Shown piece by piece: positions 32,736 through 42,753 of a stretch of 64,000 nucleotides of DNA (its first letter is position 1; each line of letters begins with the position of its first letter). A model generated the notes under the pieces. It did not search any database, was not told the origin of the DNA, and saw only the letters and a program-made list of their open reading frames with translations. The DNA is from Fonsecaea monophora (taxonomy: Eukaryota > Ascomycota > Eurotiomycetes > Chaetothyriales > Herpotrichiellaceae): NCBI RefSeq assembly GCF_001642475.1, contig NW_019174017.1, positions 62,001 through 126,000 on the forward strand, in the 5' to 3' direction. The translations under genes were made by a program, and so were the position numbers.

Positions 32736-33680
32736 ATGGCTTTCCGATCCGCTTTCGACTCCAAAGACATGGTACGTGTTCTCCTCTGTTGGTCGCGTCG
32801 AGTTACGCAGGTTGGATCCGTATGCATTGGAGATGCCTCGCCGCCGCTACCTTTCACCGATACCTCTCTCCGATACCTCTCTTCGATACCTCTCTTCGAC
32901 ACCTTTCACCGATACCTTTCACCGATACCTCTCTTCGATACCTCGCCATCGCTACCTCGCAAAGAGAGGTTTTGGGATCAATTTGCGACACTATTCGAGG
33001 TTGTTGACGATGGATTGGAGGGTGTGCTTGATGTTTACACTCCGGGAGTTGAGGTCGCCCAGATCTTCTTGCTGTCCCTTTTGCTTGGTTTAAATCCTTT
33101 TGCTTCTCCGCTCGAGGATTCGACGCCGCAGATGGCGCACACCAAAGTCCCTGGTCGACCGACTGACTGCCAGTTTCTACTTACCACACTATGAGCACGA
33201 CCTCTTCTACCACTACTTCGCGTGCCGATCGTTCTCATACCCATCCTGGTCGAAGGGCTACAAGCACAAGCTCAGCCAGCACCTTACCCTCGGCTTGTTA
33301 TGTGTCAAAGAGATGGGCTTGCCAGAGGTGGCAACAAAGTTCGCCGAGGACCTTCACATCACTTGTCTGGCATACGACCATCGAGGGTTTGATTCTTCGG
33401 ATACTGGCTCTGGCCAACCCAGACAAGAGGTCATAACCTGACTGCAGAGCAACGACATGCGCGACGCCATCACATACGCGCAGACCAGGGAGGAGGTCGA
33501 CAGGTCTAAGATTGCCCTGTGGAGGTATTCCCTCTCTACCGCTGAGGCCGTGTATGTGGCGGCCACCGATCGACGGGTCAAGGCTGTGCTCGCACTAGGG
33601 CCGGGCATGGACGGCACCCAGGTCGTGAGAAGGCTGGCACCACCTCACGCCACATTGGCTATCCAGGGTTTGCTCTGTTG
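32736..33680 (+). pseudogene. Alpha/beta-hydrolase, disabled
   Basis: A short first exon (MAFRSAFDSKDM, ending 32770) is followed by a GTACGT donor and then interrupted by a degenerate tandem repeat (GATACCTCTCTTC-like, 32868-32955). Coding texture resumes about 33190: CVKEMGLPEVATKFAEDLHI, then CLAYDHRGFDSSDTGSGQPR, a TGA at 33439-33441, and MRDAITYAQTREEVDRSKIA. The nucleophile elbow expected as G-x-S-x-S reads WRYSLS, so the first glycine is arginine. The reading continues to GPGMDGTQVVRRLAPPHA. These are features of a fungal alpha/beta hydrolase of the dienelactone-hydrolase/peptidase-S15-like fold. The stop and the changed elbow make it inactive. Confidence 0.65.
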
Positions 33681-34329
33681 GTTGCGTCGAGTTGGGGAGG
33701 TCAATTGACTTACATCCGGGAAATCTCCCGGTTTCAGACGAGAATAAGAGTTATCGGGGCAAAGGTTCACGAGTTGAACGGGCGCGGCGTTTAGGCGAAA
33801 GATGTCTGTGCCGGGACGGTGAGTAGAGACGTGACAACCGAATGAGACGGTAAACGAGATGGAAAAAATCAAGGCTCTTTACATTCTTTTTCACATTTTC
33901 TTTTGTCTGACGACCTACCCACCTGAATTTTATAGCTACAAATATGCCAACAGCGGGGGTGTGCTCCTTGGCTCGACGACAGTGAAGATCCTCGACGTAG
34001 TTATAGGTGAAGAGCGAGGGCTAAACGAGATAGGCGAGATTCTTTGCTAGTAGTCCCCAGATTGTAATAGGGTATCTTATAAACCCAAAGAAAACAGCCG
34101 AGACGTTTAGAGTAGACGGCTTCCTACGTACCGTTGATATTAGTAGTATCGATGATGAAAAGGCTTTATCTATATTGTTTGTCGAATCAAGGAGATGATC
34201 AAGGTCAAAGGTTAACAGGCAGCCCTAGCGGAGCTGGAAAGTCTCCCTGCTGGGACACACTGCCGTGGATGATTGTACCGTACTGGGGATACCTAACGAA
34301 TATAGTGCCAAACGACCAAATTCATTTTT

Positions 34330-34540
34330 AGAAATGTACGATGTGTGTCAAAGCCTGTGGCGCAGATGATCACGTCAACTTCCCCCTCTCTCTTGGCTGT
34401 CTGGATCGATGATGCCCCTTTTCCGTGATCTTTTGCAGCTGCGATGCAAACGCCGTGGTTTTTTTTTCTCGCCCGTCAGGGCTTCCAGGAGTCGGGCGAC
34501 GGCACCCAACGAAGAAGAACTCGGTCGGCATGATCTTCCG
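34330..34540 (-). pseudogene. Flavin-dependent monooxygenase remnant
   Basis: The minus strand reads VGCRRPTPGSPDG near 34510 and then GEVDVIICATGFDTH at about 34385-34343. The second is the conserved D-V-I-(I/V)-C-A-T-G-F-D-T motif of fungal FAD monooxygenases (Baeyer-Villiger/steroid monooxygenase-like), and the first corresponds to the upstream V-G-C-R-R-x-T-P-G segment. The two are in different frames and the N-terminal Rossmann glycine motif was not found. A relic. Confidence 0.6.
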
Positions 34541-34599
34541 AACCACGTTCAGGTCGCAAAATCATATGTCTTTGAACAGGAGTTCCAAAAGTGCCTTAA

Positions 34600-35430
34600 G
34601 GAGAACGGCGCGCAGCCAGGCCAGAGAAGACAATCCAAGGCTGGCTGGATGGAGTGCAGTGGATTGATCGATAATGTGAGGAGGACTGATTCTCGAATTC
34701 GGCTCGTGGCTGGTCCAGGATCTCATTCAAGCGGTGATTCGGTTGGGCTGGCCAGGAGGAGGCGCAGGCCCCCAAATTGGGGTTGCCGCGGTGTGTCGTC
34801 GAGTTAAAACATGTTGGACGCACAATCAAGGAAGCCGTGCCCGCACTCTTTGTAGCGTTGATCTCGCGGAGGAGGATGGCTTGGTAGGAGTCCGAGATGG
34901 AAGTCTCCCTGTAAAGAACGATAAGGTATTGAGTCAAGGCCGCAGTTGAGGATGCTTGGGGATCAAGTCAGCGATGATAAGCGCGCAGGGAGGTGAATGT
35001 CGGCAAAGCAAAGACATGAATTTTTCCATTGTGAGTCCCCACGATCATTTGATCGATGTGTGTACCAGATCGATAGATGTAGACATGAAGACAGGCTTGG
35101 CGATGGATATGAAGATGGAGACACAGATATCATCTTCATGTATAATTGGAGAGAGTCTATTAGCTAAAGAGGCTTTGGTGAGTGACAAGAGACAGCTTGG
35201 AGCTGGGCGTGGGTGGTGTGCATCAGGATGCTCTGGGGCGTATTGTCTGAGCTTGACAGGAAAGGCATCTTCTTGGAGTCCTTGGAGAGCGACTCTTTGT
35301 TCTGAAGCGTAGATCTTCGCCAGTAAAGACTTGCTGAGAAGGAAAGATGAGAGAGTCAGATTTACGCCGGACATGGTCGGCGTAGCTCGATCATCATCTC
35401 GAACGAGACTCCTTTCTACGAAAAAGGCCG
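34600..35430. other. No clear gene
   Basis: A minus frame at 34596-34937 could be more of the monooxygenase gene but shows no motif. The rest has short frames without support. Confidence 0.3.
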
Positions 35431-35439
35431 CGATCAACA

Positions 35440-35625
35440 GGATCATGGAGGTGGAATCGTCTACGACCCGGCCAGCACGGACTCCCAGCGTATCACGGCC
35501 TCCATCATGATGGTGGTCAGATCCTCGGTCCCGCCCGAGAGGCTATGCGGGGCCTTCCACGCGATGTCGCCCACCCTAGCCTTCGTGCACGCGAGGGAGT
35601 GGCCGTACACGTGTCAAAACGAGTA
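35440..35625 (+). pseudogene. Viral-type coding fragment next to a solo LTR
   Basis: The plus strand reads GGGIVYDPASTDSQRITASI and continues with MMVVRSSVPPERLCGAFHAM to AREWPYTCQNEYP, with third positions almost all C or G and AGG/AGA arginine. The texture matches the viral-type ORFs at 2-11 kb and 21-24 kb, though it is isolated in fungal DNA. Coding ends within five bases of the family-2 LTR at 35630. The family is unknown. Confidence 0.4.
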
Positions 35626-35629
35626 CCCC

Positions 35630-35830
35630 TGTCACCGAACAGCCAAGCACACCGCCCATATGACAGCCCCTTACCATTTAAGCACCGCCTGCTCACCGCC
35701 TCAGGGAAGCCCCTCCTTCCTTCCTTCATGCTTTCAGTCTTGGTTGAAATATACTCTCAAGGAATACCTCTGACTACCTGTTTCCCATCGCCACCCTCTC
35801 TCTGCCTATTTACTTAGGCCGCCCCTCACA
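35630..35830 (-). repeat. Solo LTR, family 2, copy B
   Basis: A 201-bp block, reverse-oriented match to 15977-16173, bounded by TGTCACCG on the left and CCCTCACA on the right. Flanking pentamers ACCCC and ACACC are a target duplication with one mismatch. It separates the viral-type fragment from the promoter region of the next gene. Confidence 0.8.
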
Positions 35831-35835
35831 ACACC

Positions 35836-35978
35836 ATATCAAGTAAGTCAGCCAAATAACTTCCACCACCTTCCACCATCTTCCACCACCACAACCAACA
35901 TCCGTCCCGCCACCGCAGCCACCATCGCTCCTGACGAACTATCCCGCCTACACACCACCACGACTACCATTCCTCCCG
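35836..35978 (+). promoter_or_regulatory. Putative promoter/5' UTR of the 36.0-kb gene
   Basis: A pyrimidine- and CCACC-rich stretch (repeated TTCCACCA(C/T)CTTCCACC) leads directly to the ATG at 35979, as in many fungal 5' leaders. The TTCCACCAC cluster is shared with 22030-22070 and, in part, 45725, so it may derive from a dispersed repeat. Confidence 0.35.
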
Positions 35979-37469
35979 ATGAGCAATCCCACCGCCGGCG
36001 AAACCCCGTCGAACATGACCGACCACACAGCGGTCCAGCAGGGAGCGATCACCCAGAATGAAGTGAGCCAGGAGGGAGTGATCACCGAGGATGAAGTGAA
36101 CGAGCAGGAAGCGATCATCGATATTGAAGTGAACGAGGAGGGAGTGATCATCGAGACTGAAGTGAACGAGCAGGGAGTGATCACCCGGAATGAAGTGAAC
36201 GAGCAGGAAGCGATCATCAATATTGAAGTGAACGAGGGAGTGATCACCCAGAATGAAGTGAACGAGCAGGGAGTCACGCAGGTTGCTGGTGACCAGACAG
36301 CCCAAGAAGCACCATTGGAGTCGGTGGATGACAACTTTGCAGCCTACAGTAATGCGATTGGCGAAATCAATTCGCACATTCTGTCCAAGGAGCTGGTAGC
36401 TGCACGCGAAAAGCTGTTGACATTCACGGACCGGTTGATCAACTACACTGATGTTGGTGCGTCGGCGGACATTTCCTTTCTCGCCCTCCTCTTCTTCTGT
36501 TTTGGCTGGCAACTAATCGTGTTTCCACGTCACAGGAACTGAGCGGGCGGTAGACACCATGGATCGGGAAGCCCAGGGAATGTCGAAGAAGGCCGAGCGG
36601 GCGGTAGACACCATGGATCGGGAAGCCCAGGGAATGTCGAAGAAGGCCGAGTATCTGTGGAGCCAACTCAACTACTCCTGGCTGACCCTTCTCAATGGTC
36701 AAAACGATCTGATGAGTGACGCTATGGCCTGCATGCTAATCGGGCTGTGGACAGGCCGAGAGCTATTCTCGCCACAACATCACGCTGTTACCAAGAAGGT
36801 GTCGGAGGCGTTGGGTCGGAAACTGGTCAGCCTTGGCCCAAGGGTGTCGAGCGAAGGCGTCTCGCCGCCCTCGCCCCTAGCCATACTTCTTTTCGGATCC
36901 GAGACCTCGACGCACCCTCTGCAACGCCGGTGCAGACTGTTGGGGGAGACTCTGCTCGCTCTTTCTGGCCCATCGATGGGGGGAAAAGTCGACGAGACGA
37001 TGGCGAAAGAGACGGCGCAGGTGCTAGAGACTCTCTTCGATAGGGCGGAATCAAAGTTCATGGGGTCGGAGGGTCTCAAGATCTTTGATCTGGGAATGGA
37101 CGGTGTGAAAGAGCTCCACAGTGAGTTCGTCTGGCTCAACGATCTGGCGCGTGGGTTCAGGCAGTATTTCTCTCCCCCCCGTCCGGACGTCAGGGCCGAG
37201 AATATACTTTCTGTCGAGAATCTGGAGGAGATGGTGAGCATTGTCCTCAAACACAGCGACAAGTGGGAGCCAAAATCACAGGTCAATCACGAAAGGAGTA
37301 TATGGGAGAGAGACATCATTGAGCGTGAGTTTGCTCTCTTGCCCCCCTGCTTATTCTAGACACACACCAACTAATCTGCGACCCAGAGATCGAGAAATGC
37401 GTGGCTCATCCCTACCATGAAATGGTTGGCCAGTCTCCAATGGAAAGTACAAGCACCGCCGCACAATAG
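35979..37469 (+). CDS. Repeat-containing protein of unknown function, three exons
   Basis: Exon 1 35979-36456, intron 36457-36535 (GTGCGT...ACTAAT...CACAG, phase 1), exon 2 36536-37324, intron 37325-37386 (GTGAGT...ACTAAT...CCCAG, phase 1), exon 3 37387-37469; about 449 residues with no internal stop. Residues about 20-95 are an acidic repeat of roughly 12 residues (NEQEAIIDIEV, NEEGVIIETEV, NEQGVITRNEV). Exon 2 opens with a perfect 18-residue duplication, ERAVDTMDREAQGMSKKA twice (54-bp copies at 36541-36594 and 36595-36648). The rest looks helical and soluble (LMSDAMACMLIGLWTGREL; NLEEMVSIVLKHSDKWEPK). There is no signal peptide or membrane helix and no known family. Clean introns indicate a live fungal gene. 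The last exon is partly duplicated downstream. Confidence 0.68.
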
Positions 37470-37529
37470 ACTGCGCCCGGCCGTCGGCTTTGCGGCTTCT
37501 CGGGGGTGGGACATGGGCGCGGGAGCTTT

Positions 37530-37692
37530 CCGAAGACATTATTGGTCGTGAGTGCTGCTCTCTGCCTGTGCTGGTCCGGAGACACACCAACTAATTTGCT
37601 GCTCAGTTGTCATGAAATGCGTGGATTATCAATACTATGAAATGGTTGGCCGGTCTACAGAGAAAAAGCACAAGCAACGCCGCACAGTAGAC
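37530..37692 (+). pseudogene. Duplicated copy of the terminal intron and exon of the 36.0-kb gene
   Basis: GTGAGT donor, CCAACTAAT branch and CTCAG acceptor precede a segment reading MKCVDYQYYEMVGRSTEKKH, paralogous to KCVAHPYHEMVGQSPMEST in exon 3 of the gene above. Both end with GCCGCACA(A/G)TAG. This is a tandem copy about 200 bp downstream that could act as an alternative last exon. Confidence 0.6.
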
Positions 37693-38016
37693 TGCGCCTG
37701 GGTTATCGGCTCTCCGGCCATGGTCATCCTCTCTTTTGTCCTCAGGCCCTTAGAATGGCTGGTGCAATGTCCCCCAAATCCCCTCTAAATGAGCAGTCTG
37801 TCCATCTTTGCCTCCGTCAAATTTCAATTTGCATCCTCAAACTTTCACTTTGTCTTCTCAAACTTTCAATTTGCCTTTTGCCTCCTCAACCTTTCATTCT
37901 GAACCTACGGGCACCACTGTCAGTGAGACATCTTGTATCAGACCCATGAGAACGATGGCTGCGGCAACCAGTGCCTTGACCTTGTCCTCCGGGATGTTTG
38001 ATGACGGGAACTCACC
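37693..38016. other. Intergenic; short tandem motif
   Basis: Between the 3' ends of convergent genes. 37812-37895 has four degenerate copies of CCTCAAACTTTCAATTTGC. No gene seen. Confidence 0.5.
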
Positions 38017-40384
38017 TTACTGTTGCGGCCCCGGGTAGTATTGGTGATGACCATAGTACTGATACTGATCAGAGTATTGGGTTTGATCATAGTACTGCTG
38101 CTGTTGATAGTTGAATGGCGAACCCCACTGACCCTGTGGATTCGACACCCACTGATGGTATGGTGACTGCCCGGCGACTCCGTTGTTCATCGGGTAGTTG
38201 GGGTAGGGAGCCGCATTGTGGGAGGAGAGTCCTCCAGACGACATCGACTGCTGCTCCAGGGGAGCCACGCGACTCGGCGTTGGTGTGGGCGAACCCCTCG
38301 TAGCAGCGTTGGTTGGGCTGGAGTTGGATGGGACAACGTCGGAAGTAAGAACCTCATCCCCAGTCGTGCTGCTACCATACTGAGTGCTGGTAGACGCATT
38401 GGTGGGAACTGTCGTTGGGAGACTGGCCTCGGTGAAGGTCGACGAATTGCGTTGTTGTGTGTTGATGGCCGGGTACAGGTCGAATGTGGCGTGTGGCACC
38501 TGCTGTGTCGAGAATCCGTCGTTGCCCTCCCCGAGGGTAGCAGACACGGGCGTGTTGAGCTGAATATGGTGTTCCATCTGGCTCTTCATCTCCGCCATCT
38601 GTGTCTTGTGGCTTTCCTCCTGTGTCGCCATCTGAGCCATCATGTGGTTAACACCCTTGCTCAACCTGTCGATCCGGCTCTTATTATTCACCTCGGCGTT
38701 GATGGTGCCCCTCAAGCTTTCCACCTGTGACAACACCTCGGCCTTCACCTCTGCCTTCATCAGGGACGTGGTGGATTCGAGCACACTCCGCAGTTGGCCA
38801 GCGTACTGATTCTTCCAGCTCTCAAACTGTTTCTGAACTCCGTTCATGACCTCGACCTCCCTGGCCTTGACTGACACGATGAGGCGATTGAGCTCTTGTG
38901 TCACCTCGGCGAATCTTTTGGATCTTTCTTTCTCAACGCACTCATTGATCGCCGTGATCTCTTCATGTTTCCATTTCTCGAGGTCCAAGTTATGCTGCAC
39001 CCGCTTCGTGTCAAATTCGGTCATCAACTGCGCCTCCTTGGAAGACATCAAGTTCTTGAGGTCGAGCTCCCTCTGCTCCCGCTTGAGGGAGAACTCCTTG
39101 TCGAGATCGGCCTCCTTCTTCTTCCTCGAGGCAAGAAGTTCTTTCTCGTCTTGGAGCGTCGCCTTCCTCTGCTGCTCCTCCATATGGTCAGACAACTGTT
39201 GCATACGTTTGCTCCGTTCGGCTTGCAACTCTGTCTTGAAATTAGCCTCCCACCTGGCTCTGACGGCGGGCTTTTGTGTCTCGAGATCCTCGACGATCCG
39301 TGCCGAATGGTTGACTCTGTGCTCAATGAGGTCGGCGTTGATCGCCTTGAATGCGTCGGCCTTGTACTTGTCGACCTCGACAAGGGCTTCTTTCATGGCC
39401 TCTTCTTTGGTTTTTCTCACTGTGCTGAGATACCTTCGGTCCATCAACACATCCTCATCCGCATCTTCGTTGAGTTTGTTCAACTCGGTCTGCATGTCCT
39501 CGACCTTTTTCAGGAGCGCCAGCTCTCGTTCGGCCAGCCGCTTCGCCCTCTCGTACTGCTTCCCGGTGTTGCTCTCCCCCTCGTCGGTGCGGGCATCTTC
39601 GAAGCTGCAGGGCAGACCCTTTTCTTGGCAGGTCTGGCACGTTTCTCCAGGTGTCTCACCCTTGGCTTGTTTGCCGCCACCACACGTGTCCGCTGTGCTC
39701 TGCCCCATGTCTTTAGCCACCTCATTGTACGCCTTGCAGTGCAGGCACAGGCCATTTTTTCCGTTCAGGATGCCGGTCGGGTTTTCGGCGGAGGCGTCGG
39801 GCTGCACCCCGGGGCTCACGGTTGCGGAGTCCATGGTCTTGCGGCGCGTGAGGCGTGCCCGTTTTGGTGTGTCTTTTTCGTTACCGGAAGCTGAGCGCTT
39901 CGCAGTCTTCCTCGGAGTAGAAGTTCTCGCGGCCTTTGTTGCAGCAACCTTGGTTGGTGCAGGCGGTGTTGACGAAGGCATGGTCGACACAGGCATTGTT
40001 GACACAGCCTTTGTTGCTGCAGCCTGGGTTGGTACAGGCGTGGTTGACTTTGGCATTGCTGACGCAGGCATTGCTGACACAGGCGGTGTTGACGCAGGTG
40101 GTGCTGACACAGGCGGTGTTGACGCAGGCATGGTTGATTCAACTGCTGAGGATGCACGGTCAGTACAGCCCATGCAGTGCTTCGAGGAGCCAGAGGGTCA
40201 CGGAAATGGGGATGGCCTACTGATACTCGACTGGCGAGTCTGGGCCGTGTTTTGCTGGGCAGGTTGGACAACAATGTCAGTAAGGCTGGTCAAGGAGGCT
40301 TTCGAGAGGCTCGGAGAAGGATGGAACCTTACTTTTGGGTTGGCCGGCTGTGGGCTGGGATGTTTCGTCCGTCTTGGCACCCAT
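38017..40384 (-). CDS. Cysteine-cluster, coiled-coil protein with Q/Y-rich tail, two exons
   Basis: Exon 1 40384-40333 (MGAKTDETSQPTAGQPK), intron 40332-40146 (GTAAGG donor, ACTGAC branch, CCTCAG acceptor, phase 1), exon 2 40145-38017; about 726 residues. The order is: a T/P/A-rich repeat (STMPASTPPVSA-type, about residues 18-95); a basic segment (KRSASGNEKDTPKRARLTRR) that would be a nuclear signal; a cysteine cluster CLHC...TC...CQTCQEKGLPC, whose second half has the C-x2-C-x6-C spacing of Zn2Cys6 proteins but whose first half is expanded; about 330 residues of charged coiled coil; a serine/threonine linker; and a glutamine/tyrosine-rich, prion-like end (YSDQYQYYGHHQYY). I infer a nuclear, possibly DNA-associated, self-assembling protein. 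A 516-residue antisense frame exists but is a shadow of the coiled-coil bias. Confidence 0.72.
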
Positions 40385-42753
40385 TGTATCTGGTAGGCGC
40401 CACCGCACTTGATGACCCGCTAATTCTAGTATCATTAGAATAGACCGCAAGAAATCTCTGGGAGTAAGATCACATACTCGAAGCAGGAGTCTCAGGAATC
40501 GCTTCTAACCCGCCGGGCTTGAGGGAAAAGCAACGGAAATGGTTCTGATCTGTGAGCTGCTGCCTCCTCGTGTCGGCGGCAGCGGTAGGTTTGAGTTCAC
40601 GCAGGCGGTCGACAAACACTGTGTCCATGGAAACGTGGCAGTGAAAACGTGGCAATGATAGAAGGGGGAAGAAGCTCGCGATAAAGGGGAAGAGGATTAC
40701 GAGTCGGTCCCCGGGAGATTACATGCTAAATAACCCTTCCTTCCATGAGCGGCTTTCACATGCTTCAACGCATTCTGGTTTGGGACTGGTGGTGTCGTGT
40801 GTCAACTATCCCTTCGCAAGGGGAACGTACCTGTCACACCTAGCAAGCCAACATGGGAATGAGGGCTCATGGGGATGGGAAAAGTGGTGGTGTTGACGGG
40901 AAGGCTGGTGTGTCCACTCTAAAGGTGAACCACAGACCAGCCACAGGATGCAGCCATGTGCCTCGCGTAACCTTGAGAGCCATCAAGGAGGTTTGGGAGT
41001 CAGCAAGGGGTATCGAGAATGATTGGGTGGACTTCAGCCAATGACCGCATCAGTGTGGAGCGAAAGACCCACAGTCACTGCGACTGACCAAGGGTCCCTT
41101 CTTCTAATTGGTTGGTGCCCCTCTCTTAACAGACCGCTGCCTCAACCACATTCCCCAATGGCCAATCCCTGGATCTGATCTCATTCCCCTTGCTCCCCCT
41201 TTCCCAACTTTTTCGCGAACTACCAACTTTCGAGGCTGCACAGAGCCCCTTGCGAGCTTGGCACAAATACCGTCCATCACGAGGTGGTACAGAGCAGCTG
41301 TCAGTGCTGCAGCTGTCAGTGAGCCAAATGGCGGTGAGCGAAATGGCGGTGAGTCAACTCTCAGTGACCTTGCCTTTTTTTTTTTTTTTGAGCAGCGTAT
41401 TGCTGTGGTGCGAAGTCGCTTCAGACAAATATTGAAAGGATCGGTCATGTTCACAATGCCTCATCTCGAGGTTTGGGGGCCGCGCAAAATACAGGTTCGC
41501 GGAAGATGAGCTCGACAATCTCCACCTCTGGCGTCATGGGTGCACCACCACTGACCGACCACACATGGAGCCCACATACTGCATGGTAAGCCCCTGCCAT
41601 AGGCTGCATCAGGAAAACAAGATCATTGAAAAATGCAAATTAGTGGCGCCAGAAACGAGGGAGGCATCTGGTAAATCTGATGAATCTGGTGAGTCACACA
41701 CCGCCCAGACATGCGGGCAGGGAGGCCAGGGACAGCGCTTCCTCGAACAAAAGGCAACAGGCCAAGGACTGCCTCGTCGCACGTGTCAAACGGTTTCCCA
41801 TTGGACCACGCACCACGCTACAGGTGCCCCGCATGGGGGCATTGATGCCCAACTCTGGGGCGGATTGGAAGGGTAGGCAAGGCAACGGACACCTTCCCTG
41901 GCCAAAAGTTGGTCTTGCTAGTAGGGTTGGTCTCAATTGGCGGGCATTGGACTTGATCGGCGAGAAATGGTCTCGATGGGGCAAAAGCTGGTCAAAAGGC
42001 TGGGATCGAGACGCGCCCAGGAGCTCCAAGGGGGGAAGCGGATTGGGAAACATGAGGCTGGTTGTGTCGTATTGCAGCCGCTTGTCCTACCACACTGCCT
42101 GGTAGGTGTGGAAATTAAGGCAATGCATGTTGTGAAAGTTTTGCAAGTGTCAAACTACGCGAGTTGCCTCGCACAGCATGTCCAGGAGATGGGCGTGACC
42201 ATCAGTCCCTAGACCAGGATGATCAGCCGGCTAGCCATCCCCAAAGTGTGGTGGTCACGGAAGGGCGGCGTCCAACCTCGCCGCAAGGGATGGGCCGGTC
42301 AGCTGTGGAGCCTCACCTAAAGCGACCCCCTCAGTCTCAATCGTGTCATCCTCGCCATCAAGCCGGGCACAACACTCTACCAGACCGGGGTCTCTTCTAC
42401 AAATATCGCTTCGTGAGGCTGGAATCATGGAACAAAACGGACTTCAAGGCGTCTTCTTGCCCTTGCCTCGCACAGCCCGCTACTCTGAAGTTGGTGCCCC
42501 AGCTGCACTCAACAGAGCCCCATCGTTCGGAGGGAGGGCTGTCTGCCTCGATGGTTGCGGAGAGATAAATAGGTCTGGACAAGTCCTGTCAGCAGAACAC
42601 AAAAGAGCATCCCATCTGTGCACCGGTACACCTGGCGAAGCAGACAACACCTCAAGTCCATCCCATCTGAAGACATCTATCCTCAGGCAGACCAGCTTCA
42701 AGACACTGCCCATCACCAATCATAATCTCTTTTCTCTCCACACTCTCATCCTC
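40385..42753. other. No clear gene
   Basis: Upstream of two divergent genes (start codons at 40384 - and 42754 +). The long frame running into the NDT80-like gene from 42343 is open but reads like untranslated leader. A 14-17 base T tract lies near 41380-41396, next to short direct repeats of AGCTGTCAGTG and AAATGGCGGTGAG (41297-41350). Other short frames show no family. Confidence 0.4.

Noticed and set aside
38846..40396. 516-residue plus-strand ORF
   Set aside because: It is the antisense shadow of the coiled-coil gene, where E/K/Q codons leave the complement open; its composition (L/S/C-rich) has no domain logic.
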